Source: Cytophagales bacterium
GTDB lineage: Bacteria; Bacteroidota; Bacteroidia; Cytophagales; Cyclobacteriaceae
Direction: 5' to 3'
NCBI GenBank assembly: GCA_020402945.1
Contig: JADBYQ010000007.1
Location: forward strand, 1 to 64,000
Length of the DNA: 64,000 nucleotides
Shown: piece by piece, positions 35,890-43,913 of the stretch
How the letters are laid out: each line of letters starts with the position of its first letter
How positions within the stretch are numbered: the stretch's first letter is position 1
The notes under the pieces: generated by a model
Seen by the model: the letters and a program-made list of their open reading frames with translations, nothing else
Database searches by the model: none
Told to the model about the DNA's origin: nothing
Program-made: the position numbers and the translations under genes

Positions 35890-35963
35890 AACCCATCACA
35901 GAAAATAGCATGCAAGAATCTGCGATTGAAAGTGGGTCAGTTACGAATAGTCTACACATGTAA
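35886..35963 (+). pseudogene. Duplicated hsdR N-terminal fragment
   Basis: A 25-residue frame starts MKPITENSMQESAIE, closely matching the start of the real hsdR (MSKPITENIIEESAIE), then diverges and stops. Together with the hsdS tail directly upstream it preserves an hsdS-hsdR junction with an ATGA overlap, which looks like the ancestral arrangement before other genes entered. Confidence 0.82.
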
Positions 35964-35969
35964 ACCATT

Positions 35970-36830
35970 ATGGCAAAAGCAGTAGCAAAACAAACATTGA
36001 CGCTATTTGAGCAGATTAAGCAAACCAATGAACAAGGCAACGAGTTTTGGAGTGCCCGAGATTTAGCTAAAGTGTTGGAATATTCTGAGTATCGTCATTT
36101 TTTGCCGGTAATTGAAAGGGCTAAAGAAGCTTGTAAAAACAGTGGTCAGTCAATTGCCAACCATTTCGAGGATATCCTCGAAATGGTACCCATTGGTTCT
36201 GGCGCACAACGTACTTCCGAAAGTGTAAAGCTATCGCGATATGCTTGCTACCTGATTGTACAAAATGCCGACTCTACGAAGGAAGTGGTAGCATTAGGGC
36301 AAACCTATTTTGCAGTACAAACCCGCTTGCAGGAAATAACCCAAATGGAAGCCTACAACAGGTTAACTACAGAAGACGAAAAAAGGCTTTTCTTACGAAA
36401 TGAAATGGCAAGGCATAATAGTCAGCTAGCTGCTGCTGCTAAAAGTGCGGGTGTAATCGACCCTTTGGATTATGCCATTTTTCAAAATCACGGTTACATG
36501 GGTTTATATGGTGGATTAGATGCCAAAGGCATCCACAAAAAGAAAGGGTTGAAAAAGAGCCAGCAAATTCTCGATCACATGGGAAGCACAGAGTTAGCCG
36601 CTAACTTATTCCGTGCTACGCAAACCGAAGAAAAACTACGAAGAGAGAATATTCAAGGCAAACAAAAAGCCAACCAAACACATTTTGATGTAGGTAAAAA
36701 AGTGAGGCAAACCATTAAAGAATTAGGTGGAACAATGCCAGAAAATCTTCCAAGTGCCGACAGTATCAAAAAACTAGAAAAGGCAAAAAAGCCAGAATTG
36801 GTAAAGAGCAAGAAAAGAAAAGATGAGTAA
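35970..36830 (+). CDS. dinD: DinD-like DNA-damage-inducible protein
   Basis: The 286-residue protein matches DinD/BRO-N-type proteins. It starts with FEQIKQTNEQGNEFWSARDLAKVLEYSEYRHF and continues VKLSRYACYLIVQNADSTKE and AIFQNHGYMGLYGGLDAKGI. E. coli DinD modulates RecA filaments and is damage-induced. It is often embedded in type I RM operons, as here, between an hsdR fragment and the real hsdR, overlapping the latter by 8 bp. Confidence 0.9.
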   Translation: MAKAVAKQTLTLFEQIKQTNEQGNEFWSARDLAKVLEYSEYRHFLPVIERAKEACKNSGQSIANHFEDILEMVPIGSGAQRTSESVKLSRYACYLIVQNADSTKEVVALGQTYFAVQTRLQEITQMEAYNRLTTEDEKRLFLRNEMARHNSQLAAAAKSAGVIDPLDYAIFQNHGYMGLYGGLDAKGIHKKKGLKKSQQILDHMGSTELAANLFRATQTEEKLRRENIQGKQKANQTHFDVGKKVRQTIKELGGTMPENLPSADSIKKLEKAKKPELVKSKKRKDE

Positions 36831-39800
36831 GCCCATCACCGAAAATATCATCGAAGAATCAGCGATTGAAATTCTACAATCGCAGGGGTGGGAATATGCC
36901 AACGGCAAAGAGATTTCACCCGAAGGTCTTTTTTGCGAAAGGGAAAATTACAGTCAGATTGTTTTGGTTAATCGTTTAAGAAGCGCCATTGCCAAAATTA
37001 ATCCTGCAATTCCGTCAGATGCACAGGAAGCAGCTATTCAAAAAGTGTTGCGAATTTATTCTCCCGTACTATTGCACAACAACGAGGAGTTTCACAAACT
37101 GTTGGTCGAGAAAGTTAAAATTCCTTATCAACAAAATGGATACGAGCGCAGCCATGAAGTTGCTTTAATAGATTTTGAAAACACTGGCAACAATCAGTTC
37201 TTGATCGTCAATCAATATACCATTATTGAGAACAATCAGAACAAACGGCCTGATGTGTTGCTGTTTGTCAATGGCTTACCGCTGGTTGTGATTGAACTAA
37301 AAAATGCAGCCAGCGAAAATGCTGATATCAAAAGTGCGTATCAGCAAATACAAACCTATAAGGCCATTATACCCAGTCTGTTTACCTACAATGCCATCTG
37401 CATCCTGTCGGATGGGTTGGAATGCAAGGCCGGCAGCGTTTCGGCAGACCTCAGCCGATATATGACATGGAAAACCGCAGATGGCATTAAAGAAGCATCA
37501 AGGTTTAAACCACAATTGGAAACCTTAATGAAAGGCATGTTGCAGCCCGCCACGCTTTTGGATTTAGTGCGCAACTTCATTGTGTTTGAAAAATCAAAAA
37601 AGGAAGATGCAAAAACAGGATTGATACAAATTCAAACCGTAAAGAAGTTAGCTGCTTATCATCAGTATTACGCAGTAAATAAAGCCGTGCAAAGCACAAT
37701 TCGCGCTTCCGGTTTCTCCCTCTCCTCTGCATTTCTCCCCTCCTTGGAGGGGTCGGGGGTGGGTACATTTAGGCGTAAGATCATCCCCTACAATCCAAAA
37801 CTCACTGAGCGCGCCAAAGAGCTACGCCAAAACATGACATTGGGTGAGGTTGCTCTTTGGAACGAAATCAAACAACGCAAACTTGGCTTCGACTTCGACC
37901 GTCAACGGCCCATTGATAATTTCATCGTTGATTTCTATTGCAAAGACCTGATGTTAGCTATTGAAATAGATGGCGACAGCCATTCGAGTGATGAAGCCAA
38001 GCGTTACGATGCCAATCGTCAGGAGATCTTAGAGTCGTTGGGTGTACGATTCATGCGCTTCGATGATATGCTGGTTCGCAATCAGGTTGAGAAGGTTGTT
38101 GCTGAAATCAGGCAGTGGATTGATGAGAAAAAGCATGATTTAGTGGGGCGAGTACAGCCCACCCCTAACCCCTCCAAGGAGGGGAATAATACAATAGGTG
38201 ATAAAAGAGGCGGTGTAGTTTGGCACACACAAGGTTCAGGCAAAAGTTTAAGTATGGTATTTTATTCGGGCAAGCTCATTACTTCTCCCGAAATGCAAAA
38301 CCCAACCATTGTCGTCATCACCGACCGCAATGATTTAGACGATCAGTTGTTCGACACATTTGCTTCATCCGTTCAGTTGCTCAGGCAAGAACCCATTCAG
38401 GCCGAAAGCAGAGATCATTTAAAAGAACTGTTGAAGGTTGCAAGTGGTGGTATTGTGTTTACCACCATCCAAAAGTTTTTGCTCGATCCTTCCGCTGGCT
38501 CTGAGTTTCCGAGATTATCCGACCGCAGAAACATTGTAGTAATTGCTGATGAAGCGCACCGCACACAATATGGATTAGATGCTTCCTATAAAGATGTGTT
38601 GGATAAACAAACCAAAGAAGTAATTGGCAAACGTATTGCCTACGGCTTTGCGAAATACATGAGGGATGCATTGCCCAACGCAACGTATATCGGTTTTACG
38701 GGAACACCCATCGAAGGCACAGACGTAAACACACCACAGGTTTTCGGTAATTACATTGACCGCTACGATATTAAAGATGCGGTTGATGATGGCGCCACCG
38801 TTAAGATATTCTATGAAAGTCGTTTGGCCAAAGTAAATCTGGATGACGAGGGTAGAAGATTGATTGAAGAATTTGATAGGGATTTAGAGCAAGACGAAGA
38901 AGTAACCGAAAAACAAAAAGCCAAAGCCAAGTGGACAAAGCTGGAAGCCATTGTAGGTAATCAGGACCGCGTGAAGAATCTGGCTAAGGACATCGTTGCT
39001 CACTTTGAAAAGCGGCAAACCGTATTTGAAGGCAAAGCCATGATTGTCGCGATGAGCCGCAGAATTGCAGCCGACCTTTATGCAGCCATCATTGCATTAC
39101 GACCGCAATGGCATAACGATGATAAGACGAAAGGCTTCATTAAAGTAGTGATGACCACCAACAGTGCAGACGGCCCTGAAATTTCAAAACACCATACCAC
39201 CAAACAGCAGCGCAAAGATTTATCGGAAAGAATGAAAGACCCGGCCGATGAATTGAAGTTGGTTATTGTTCGCGATATGTGGCTCACCGGTTTTGATGCT
39301 CCGTGTTTGAATACCATGTATGTAGACAAACCCATGCGCGGCCATAACCTCATGCAAGCCATAGCACGGGTGAACCGAGTGTTCAAAGACAAATCAGGTG
39401 GTTTGATTGTCGACTATTTAGGTATTGGCACCGATTTGAAAAAAGCCCTCTCGTTTTATGGTCAAGCTGGAGGGAAAGGTGATCCTGCCCAAAACATTGA
39501 CAAGGCATTTGAGATTTTCGAGGAGAAACTAGAAATCATTCAGCAAATGTTCAATGAAGAAAGCCAATCGCAACTGAGCATAGCTTCTGAAATACAAGAC
39601 TCGTATTACAAAAACAGTTATAAGTTCAATTACAGAAGATTTTTCCAGGTGTCCGCACAAGAAAAGCTTTCCATCATTCTACAAACAGAAGAACATATTT
39701 TGGGATTGAAGGACGGAAAAGAAAGATTCATCCGCGAAGTAAGTCTATTAAGTCAGGCGCTTTCGCTTTGCATCACCAAAGATGAAGTGCAACCTCATTT

Positions 39801-40542
39801 ACCGGAGGTAGCATTTTTTCAGGCCGTTAAAGCAAGGCTTGCAAAATTTGATGCACCATCGGGGGGCGGAAGAACCAACTTGGAAATTGAAACAGCCATC
39901 AAACAAATAATTGATGAAGCACTGAGCAGCGATAAGGTAATTGACATTTTTGAAGCGGCAGGAATTGATAAGCCCGAGATTTCAGGATTAGAAATTCTAT
40001 CCGAGGAGTTTCTGATGGAAGTCGAAGGCATGCAGCACAAAAATCTTGCAATTGAATTACTGAAAAAGATTTTAAACAACGAGCTGAAAGCAAGAGCGAA
40101 AACAAATCTGGTCAAGAGCAAGAAACTGTTGGAAATGCTGGAGGGATCAATCAAGCGTTATCAAAACAACTTATTGACCACTGCAGAAATCATTCAGGAA
40201 TTGATTGCCATAGCCAAACAAATAAAAGAAGCAGATAAAGAAGGTGAAAAACTTGGATTGAATAATGATGAAGTTGCTTTTTACAATGCGTTAGAGATTA
40301 ACGACAGTGCCGTTCAGGTTTTAGGAGACGACACCTTGAAAGAAATAGCCCGCGAAATTGCCGACAAAGTAAGAGCCAACGCAACCATTGACTGGACCAT
40401 CCGGGAAAGTGCAAGAGCAAAACTCATGGTGCTTGTAAGACGCACATTGAATAAATGGGGCTATCCACCCGACAAGCAACAAAAAGCAATTGACACGGTA
40501 TTAAGACAAGCGGAATTACTAGCAGACAATTTAACAGCTTGA
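36823..40542 (+). CDS. hsdR: Type I restriction endonuclease HsdR with an inserted DUF559 domain
   Basis: At 1239 residues the translocating restriction subunit has an N-terminal nuclease region (KRPDVLLFVNGLPLVVIELKNA), a SF2 motor with Walker A HTQGSGKS near residue 470, DEAH box VIADEAHRTQYG and helicase motif VI near MQAIARVNRVF, and the helical C-terminal part. Between STIRAS and GDKRGGVVWHTQGSGKS, normally adjacent in this family, lie about 160 extra residues. They contain a complete DUF559 endonuclease-like domain (about 315-445) bounded by repeat-coded Pro/Gly segments. The frame stays open, so the protein could be a working fusion or could be impaired. Confidence 0.92.
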   Translation: MSKPITENIIEESAIEILQSQGWEYANGKEISPEGLFCERENYSQIVLVNRLRSAIAKINPAIPSDAQEAAIQKVLRIYSPVLLHNNEEFHKLLVEKVKIPYQQNGYERSHEVALIDFENTGNNQFLIVNQYTIIENNQNKRPDVLLFVNGLPLVVIELKNAASENADIKSAYQQIQTYKAIIPSLFTYNAICILSDGLECKAGSVSADLSRYMTWKTADGIKEASRFKPQLETLMKGMLQPATLLDLVRNFIVFEKSKKEDAKTGLIQIQTVKKLAAYHQYYAVNKAVQSTIRASGFSLSSAFLPSLEGSGVGTFRRKIIPYNPKLTERAKELRQNMTLGEVALWNEIKQRKLGFDFDRQRPIDNFIVDFYCKDLMLAIEIDGDSHSSDEAKRYDANRQEILESLGVRFMRFDDMLVRNQVEKVVAEIRQWIDEKKHDLVGRVQPTPNPSKEGNNTIGDKRGGVVWHTQGSGKSLSMVFYSGKLITSPEMQNPTIVVITDRNDLDDQLFDTFASSVQLLRQEPIQAESRDHLKELLKVASGGIVFTTIQKFLLDPSAGSEFPRLSDRRNIVVIADEAHRTQYGLDASYKDVLDKQTKEVIGKRIAYGFAKYMRDALPNATYIGFTGTPIEGTDVNTPQVFGNYIDRYDIKDAVDDGATVKIFYESRLAKVNLDDEGRRLIEEFDRDLEQDEEVTEKQKAKAKWTKLEAIVGNQDRVKNLAKDIVAHFEKRQTVFEGKAMIVAMSRRIAADLYAAIIALRPQWHNDDKTKGFIKVVMTTNSADGPEISKHHTTKQQRKDLSERMKDPADELKLVIVRDMWLTGFDAPCLNTMYVDKPMRGHNLMQAIARVNRVFKDKSGGLIVDYLGIGTDLKKALSFYGQAGGKGDPAQNIDKAFEIFEEKLEIIQQMFNEESQSQLSIASEIQDSYYKNSYKFNYRRFFQVSAQEKLSIILQTEEHILGLKDGKERFIREVSLLSQALSLCITKDEVQPHLPEVAFFQAVKARLAKFDAPSGGGRTNLEIETAIKQIIDEALSSDKVIDIFEAAGIDKPEISGLEILSEEFLMEVEGMQHKNLAIELLKKILNNELKARAKTNLVKSKKLLEMLEGSIKRYQNNLLTTAEIIQELIAIAKQIKEADKEGEKLGLNNDEVAFYNALEINDSAVQVLGDDTLKEIAREIADKVRANATIDWTIRESARAKLMVLVRRTLNKWGYPPDKQQKAIDTVLRQAELLADNLTA
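37737..37763. repeat. Left 27-bp inverted repeat of the DUF559 insert
   Basis: It is self-complementary at its outer part (CCCCTCC TTGGAGGGG) and ends TCGGGGGTGGG. It encodes PSLEGSGVG in the hsdR frame. It pairs with 38158-38184. Confidence 0.8.
38158..38184. repeat. Right 27-bp inverted repeat of the DUF559 insert
   Basis: It is the inverse of 37737-37763, with 25 of 27 positions matching. It encodes PTPNPSKEG in the hsdR frame, just before the native GDKRGGVVW. Confidence 0.8.
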
Positions 40543-40573
40543 GAACAACCCAATGCACAAGTGTGTTCACATT

Positions 40574-40619
40574 TGCAAGCAGCACAAGCCCAGGCACAGA
40601 CAAAGCTTGCAAAAGAGCC
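40574..40619. repeat. Flanking direct repeat, copy 1
   Basis: The sequence starts TGCAAGCAGCACAAGCCC and ends GCTTGCAAAAGAGCC, and is about 46 bp. TTTGCAAGC and GCTTGCAAA form 9-bp arms (40572-40580 and 40605-40613). A close copy lies at 41884-41930, beyond the formamidase-like gene. Confidence 0.7.
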
Positions 40620-40650
40620 TCCATCTTTCCAGCCGATAAAATACCAAAAG

Positions 40651-41655
40651 ATGAAAATAAGATATTTGATAACTGTGTGCTTTAGTATAGCCGAACTGAC
40701 AGCCCTTGGTCAGCCAAAGTCAATTCTATTTAAGCCAACCACCTACTACAATAATTTTTCTCATCAATTTCTCCCTGTATTAAAAGTACAACCAGGTGAC
40801 ACCATAAAGAGTGCGAGCGTAGACGCTGGTGGGTTTGATAAGTTAGGTAGTCGAGTTGCAAAAAGTGGAAATCCGGTAACCGGGCCATTCTTTATTGTAG
40901 GTGCCTCTCCAGGCGACATCTTAGCCATTACGTTAACATCTGTCTCTCTTAATCGAGACTATGCAACAACCGTTGGTAGCTATCTTCAAAGAAGCGTACC
41001 CTTAGCTGTTTTCAAAGAAAACTTTGACCCACGCGCAGACCGCGTCAAGTGGAAATTGATTCCAGAAAAGGGCTACGCAAAGCCCGAACTGGAAGGAAAA
41101 AATCTAAGTGAATTTACCATTCCATTACATCACTTTTTAGGTTGTGTAGGGCTTGCAGCACCGCTCAAAAGTAAAGAACCTTTAACCTATTATGCCGGTG
41201 AATATGGAGGTAACATGGACTTTCGTAAAGTGACCACCGGGGCAACCATCTATATACCGGTATTTCATGAAGGAGGTTTGCTCTACCTGGGTGACGGCCA
41301 CGCACAACAAGGAGACGGTGAAATCAATGGAGATGCGTTAGAAACATCAATGGACTTTGCATTTGTGGCAACGGTAATTAAAGGACAACCACCGATAAAA
41401 TTTCCACGCATCGAAGACGCTGAACATATTGTAGCAATGGCCATGGGCAAAAGTTTAGAAGAAGCGTCACAAAACGCGACTTTTGGCTTGCTCGAATGGA
41501 TTCAAAGCGACCACGGTCTTACCGCCAGAGAAGCAAGTCAGGTAATTGGACCACTGATTGAATATCGGATACCCTCTATTGCAAGCCCCGACCTTGAAAT
41601 CGCAGCCATGATAAAGAAGAACTATTTAACAGGACTGAAAAGAAAAACGAAGTGA
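40651..41655 (+). CDS. Exported acetamidase/formamidase family protein
   Basis: The product of about 334 residues belongs to the FmdA/AmdA family, which hydrolyses short amides to ammonia and acid. Family marks include GPFFIVGASPGDILAITL, the histidine-containing IPLHHFLGCVGLAAP, GEYGGNMDFRKVTTGATIYIPVFHEGGLLYLGDGHA and GDGEINGDALETSMD. ATG at 40651 begins a signal peptide (MKIRYLITVCFSIAELTALGQ), so it is exported. It lies alone between two copies of a 46-bp repeat and may have entered as a unit. Confidence 0.87.
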   Translation: MKIRYLITVCFSIAELTALGQPKSILFKPTTYYNNFSHQFLPVLKVQPGDTIKSASVDAGGFDKLGSRVAKSGNPVTGPFFIVGASPGDILAITLTSVSLNRDYATTVGSYLQRSVPLAVFKENFDPRADRVKWKLIPEKGYAKPELEGKNLSEFTIPLHHFLGCVGLAAPLKSKEPLTYYAGEYGGNMDFRKVTTGATIYIPVFHEGGLLYLGDGHAQQGDGEINGDALETSMDFAFVATVIKGQPPIKFPRIEDAEHIVAMAMGKSLEEASQNATFGLLEWIQSDHGLTAREASQVIGPLIEYRIPSIASPDLEIAAMIKKNYLTGLKRKTK

Positions 41656-42063
41656 TGAAACCAACACAGGACACTGCTACAAGAAATGGTGGGCCAGACC
41701 GACCAAAATTTAACATTCGAAAGACAAACCATTTTGGCAGGTGACCAACCTACAGACCATATTTCAAACAGAAAGCAACTGAGCCGACATTCCGATAGCT
41801 ATCGGGACCGACCCTTCCTTTCTTTATTTTCCCAATCGTACATTTTTTTCATTCAATTTTAGCCAACCGCACTTTGGCATATCTGCAAGCCACATAAGCC
41901 CAAGAACAGACCAAGACTTGCAAAAGAGCCAATTTTGGCATTTCACAGGCAAATAATGATGTTTCTTATCACTAATGTCACGTTCATCCTGACTATTAGA
42001 CTATGAATAATAATATTCTTACAAAGTAACGTCACAAAATTAATTATCTTTTGTATCATTGAA
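41656..42063. other. Repeat-rich spacer between the formamidase-like gene and abiEi
   Basis: No gene is seen. The stretch contains the common Bacteroidota palindrome CCGATAGCTATCGG near 41795-41808 and the second flanking repeat at 41884-41930. Downstream is AT-rich DNA with ATTATCTTTTG near 42040-42055 that may hold the AbiEi promoter. Confidence 0.5.
41884..41930. repeat. Flanking direct repeat, copy 2
   Basis: It starts TGCAAGCCACATAAGCCC and ends CTTGCAAAAGAGCC. It matches 40574-40619 with a few substitutions and one indel, in the same orientation. The shared tail is TTGCAAAAGAGCC. Confidence 0.7.
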
Positions 42064-42080
42064 GTCAGGTTAAACCTGAC
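42064..42080. promoter_or_regulatory. Putative AbiEi operator
   Basis: GTCAGGTTAAACCTGAC is a perfect 8-bp inverted repeat around one base. It ends 9 bp before the abiEi ATG and is embedded in a weaker TATCA...TGATA pair. AbiEi-type antitoxins repress their own operon through inverted repeats, so this is the likely site. Confidence 0.6.
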
Positions 42081-42089
42081 ATTGATACT

Positions 42090-42911
42090 ATGATAAATAA
42101 ATACATATCAACGCAATCAAGCGAACTTCTATCCTATTTCAACAGACAGAACAGGAATTGCTTTGACTATTCTTTGGTATACAAAGCCCTGCCCGACTCT
42201 AAAGCAAGTGCAGTAAGAGAACTGCTAAGCGACATGACAAAAAGGGGGCTTTTAATGCGATTGAAAGAAGGTATTTATTACATCATTCCCTACGAGCAAA
42301 ATGCGGAAACCTTTATGCCCGATTGGCATTTAATTGCGGAGCATTTAGTGAATGATGCTAACCATTATATCGGCTATTATTCTGCTTTGCAGATTCATAA
42401 CCTGATTACACAACCATCTCTGAAAGAACAAATCGTTGTATCAAAACAAATACGACCATCGGAAATAAAAATCAAAAAAGTTCCTTTTCAATTTATCTAT
42501 CACAACAAAAAACATTTTTTTGGTGAAAAGAAAATTTGGATAGACAGCTATAATAAGGTGCGTTGTTCAGACTTAGAGAAAACTTTTATTGACTGTTTGT
42601 TCAAACCTGAATACTCAGGTGGCATTGTTGAAGTAGCAAGAGCAATATACACTTCAAAAGACAAAATCAACTACGACACACTACTCGAATACGCGAAGAA
42701 ATTTGATTCACAAGCGGTAATAAAACGATTAGGGTTTCTCTTAGAAATGCTGGACATCAGCACAAAAATTATTGATGAGTTGCAAAAATTAAAAACAGCT
42801 TCGTATGTTTTGCTCGATACTGAATTACCCAAAACAGGCAAGCGAAATAGCCGTTGGAGTATCCAACAAAATATGGAAACCGAAACAATTAAATCTGCAT
42901 TTTATACATGA
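42090..42911 (+). CDS. AbiEi-type antitoxin/transcriptional regulator
   Basis: The 273-residue protein has an N-terminal winged-helix domain (YLSYFNRQNRNCFDYSLVYKALPDS, LLSDMTKRGLLMRLKEGIYYI) and a C-terminal domain (ADLEKTFIDCLFKPEYSGG-like segment; RLGFLLEML). This is the arrangement of AbiEi antitoxins of type IV toxin-antitoxin and phage abortive-infection systems. Its stop overlaps the start of the AbiEii gene (ATGA). A perfect inverted repeat before the start is a plausible autoregulatory site. Confidence 0.85.
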   Translation: MINKYISTQSSELLSYFNRQNRNCFDYSLVYKALPDSKASAVRELLSDMTKRGLLMRLKEGIYYIIPYEQNAETFMPDWHLIAEHLVNDANHYIGYYSALQIHNLITQPSLKEQIVVSKQIRPSEIKIKKVPFQFIYHNKKHFFGEKKIWIDSYNKVRCSDLEKTFIDCLFKPEYSGGIVEVARAIYTSKDKINYDTLLEYAKKFDSQAVIKRLGFLLEMLDISTKIIDELQKLKTASYVLLDTELPKTGKRNSRWSIQQNMETETIKSAFYT

Positions 42912-43732
42912 TTAAGCCAGGAGAAATACAGCAAAAAGCAAGAGCAGTTGGAGTTCGTGACCAGCAGATTGAAAAGGATTACATCCTTTCATGGATTCTG
43001 TTTGGCATTGCAAAACATAGGCAGCTTTCAAAAACAATAGTTTTCAAAGGCGGAACTGTTTTAAAGAAAGTCTATTTTGAGGATTATCGTTTTTCGGAGG
43101 ACTTGGATTTTACATTGCTAAATGCCGATGTTTCGGCCGGCTCGGCACAGGCATCCAATGAACAAATTTTCTCATGGTTTAACGAAGTATTTGAATTCAT
43201 AAAAGACGAAGCCAACATTCCGCTTGAAATCATTGACAACAACGGCCATGAAGATGGCGGCATTAATTTTTACATTAGCTATATTGGTCCGCTTGGCGGA
43301 CAGGGAAATAACAAATGCGCAAAAGTGGACATTTCTCGCAGTGAACAATTAGTGTTTGAGCCTGTGATGAAAGATGTGTTTGTTGACTATTCCGATTTGG
43401 ATGCATACCAATTGCTTTGTTACCCATTGGAAGAAGTGTTGGTGGAAAAAATGCGGTCGGTAATGCAACGAATGCAAGCGAGAGATTTTTATGACATCTG
43501 GTATTTGCTGGAAGAACATGAAATGGATGCCGGTTTTTATATAAGTGAATTTGAAGCTAAATGCAAAAGCAAGGATCTACAGCACACTGATTTTCCGAAA
43601 AAATTGGACGAAAGATTACCACAATACAAAGGAAGGTGGAAAAGCTCCTTGAGCGAACAAATAAAAGACCTGCCCGACTTTGACCAAGTAGAAAGAGAAA
43701 TGCAACGACACCTTAAAAAATTGAAATTTTAG
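42908..43732 (+). CDS. AbiEii-type nucleotidyltransferase toxin
   Basis: The 274-residue protein carries the AbiEii/AbiGii nucleotidyltransferase motif FKGGTVLKKVYFEDYRFSEDLDFTLLNAD, in which GG-T and the D-x-D acid pair are intact. LLCYPLEEVLVEKMRSVMQRMQARDFYDIWYLL is typical of the second half. Such toxins transfer nucleotides to targets such as tRNA and cause abortive infection when uncontrolled. It is translationally coupled to the AbiEi gene and is followed at once by a short ORF and an attC-like palindrome. Confidence 0.9.
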   Translation: MIKPGEIQQKARAVGVRDQQIEKDYILSWILFGIAKHRQLSKTIVFKGGTVLKKVYFEDYRFSEDLDFTLLNADVSAGSAQASNEQIFSWFNEVFEFIKDEANIPLEIIDNNGHEDGGINFYISYIGPLGGQGNNKCAKVDISRSEQLVFEPVMKDVFVDYSDLDAYQLLCYPLEEVLVEKMRSVMQRMQARDFYDIWYLLEEHEMDAGFYISEFEAKCKSKDLQHTDFPKKLDERLPQYKGRWKSSLSEQIKDLPDFDQVEREMQRHLKKLKF

Positions 43733-43734
43733 AA

Positions 43735-43878
43735 ATGACCGGTCACGAAATAGAACAGCACCTACAAGAACTGGGCGGTTTGATATTTAAACTAGGCTTT
43801 GTGTCCAATAAGTATCGAAGCTCAGTGGATAGTTTTGTGCTTCGCAATCGCCAACTTCTTGTAGCTGCAAAACGTTAG
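43735..43878 (+). pseudogene. Short truncated ORF after AbiEii
   Basis: A 47-residue frame (MTGHEIEQHLQELGGLIFKL...) starts 2 bp after the AbiEii stop and ends with a TAG that lies within the GTTAGCC box closing the palindrome at 43762-43880. The start and spacing suggest a third gene of the AbiE operon cut off by repeat or cassette DNA. No family is recognised. It might also be just open sequence. Confidence 0.4.
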
Positions 43879-43880
43879 CC
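43746..43880. repeat. attC-like palindrome, site 0
   Basis: Arms CTACAAGAACTGGGCG (43762-43777) and CGCCAACTTCTTGTAG (43849-43864) match in 14 of 16 positions. The 3' end is CTGCAAAACGTTAGCCG, the same closing box as in the other sites. The opening CCGCTAAC box is poor here (ATAGAAC). It marks the left edge of the cassette-like array. Confidence 0.55.
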
Positions 43881-43913
43881 GTCATTAAAAAATACACCAT
43901 ACAAAAACTGACA

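Larger units (their letters stand above)
37706..38196 (+). mobile_element. DUF559-coding insert with 27-bp terminal inverted repeats
   Basis: The ends are 37737-37763 and 38158-38184. The first begins CCCCTCCTTGGAGGGG and ends GGGTGGG, and the second is its reverse complement with 2 differences in 27. Between them is a complete DUF559 domain: NPKLTERAKELRQNMTLGE, then FDFDRQRPIDNFIVDFYC, AIEIDGDSHS and RFMRFDDMLVRNQVEKVV, the PD-(D/E)XK-like fold related to Vsr endonuclease. The insert is a multiple of three in effect, since hsdR continues in frame. Boundaries beyond the repeats are approximate. It looks like a small mobile element whose nuclease may drive its own spread. Confidence 0.75.
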
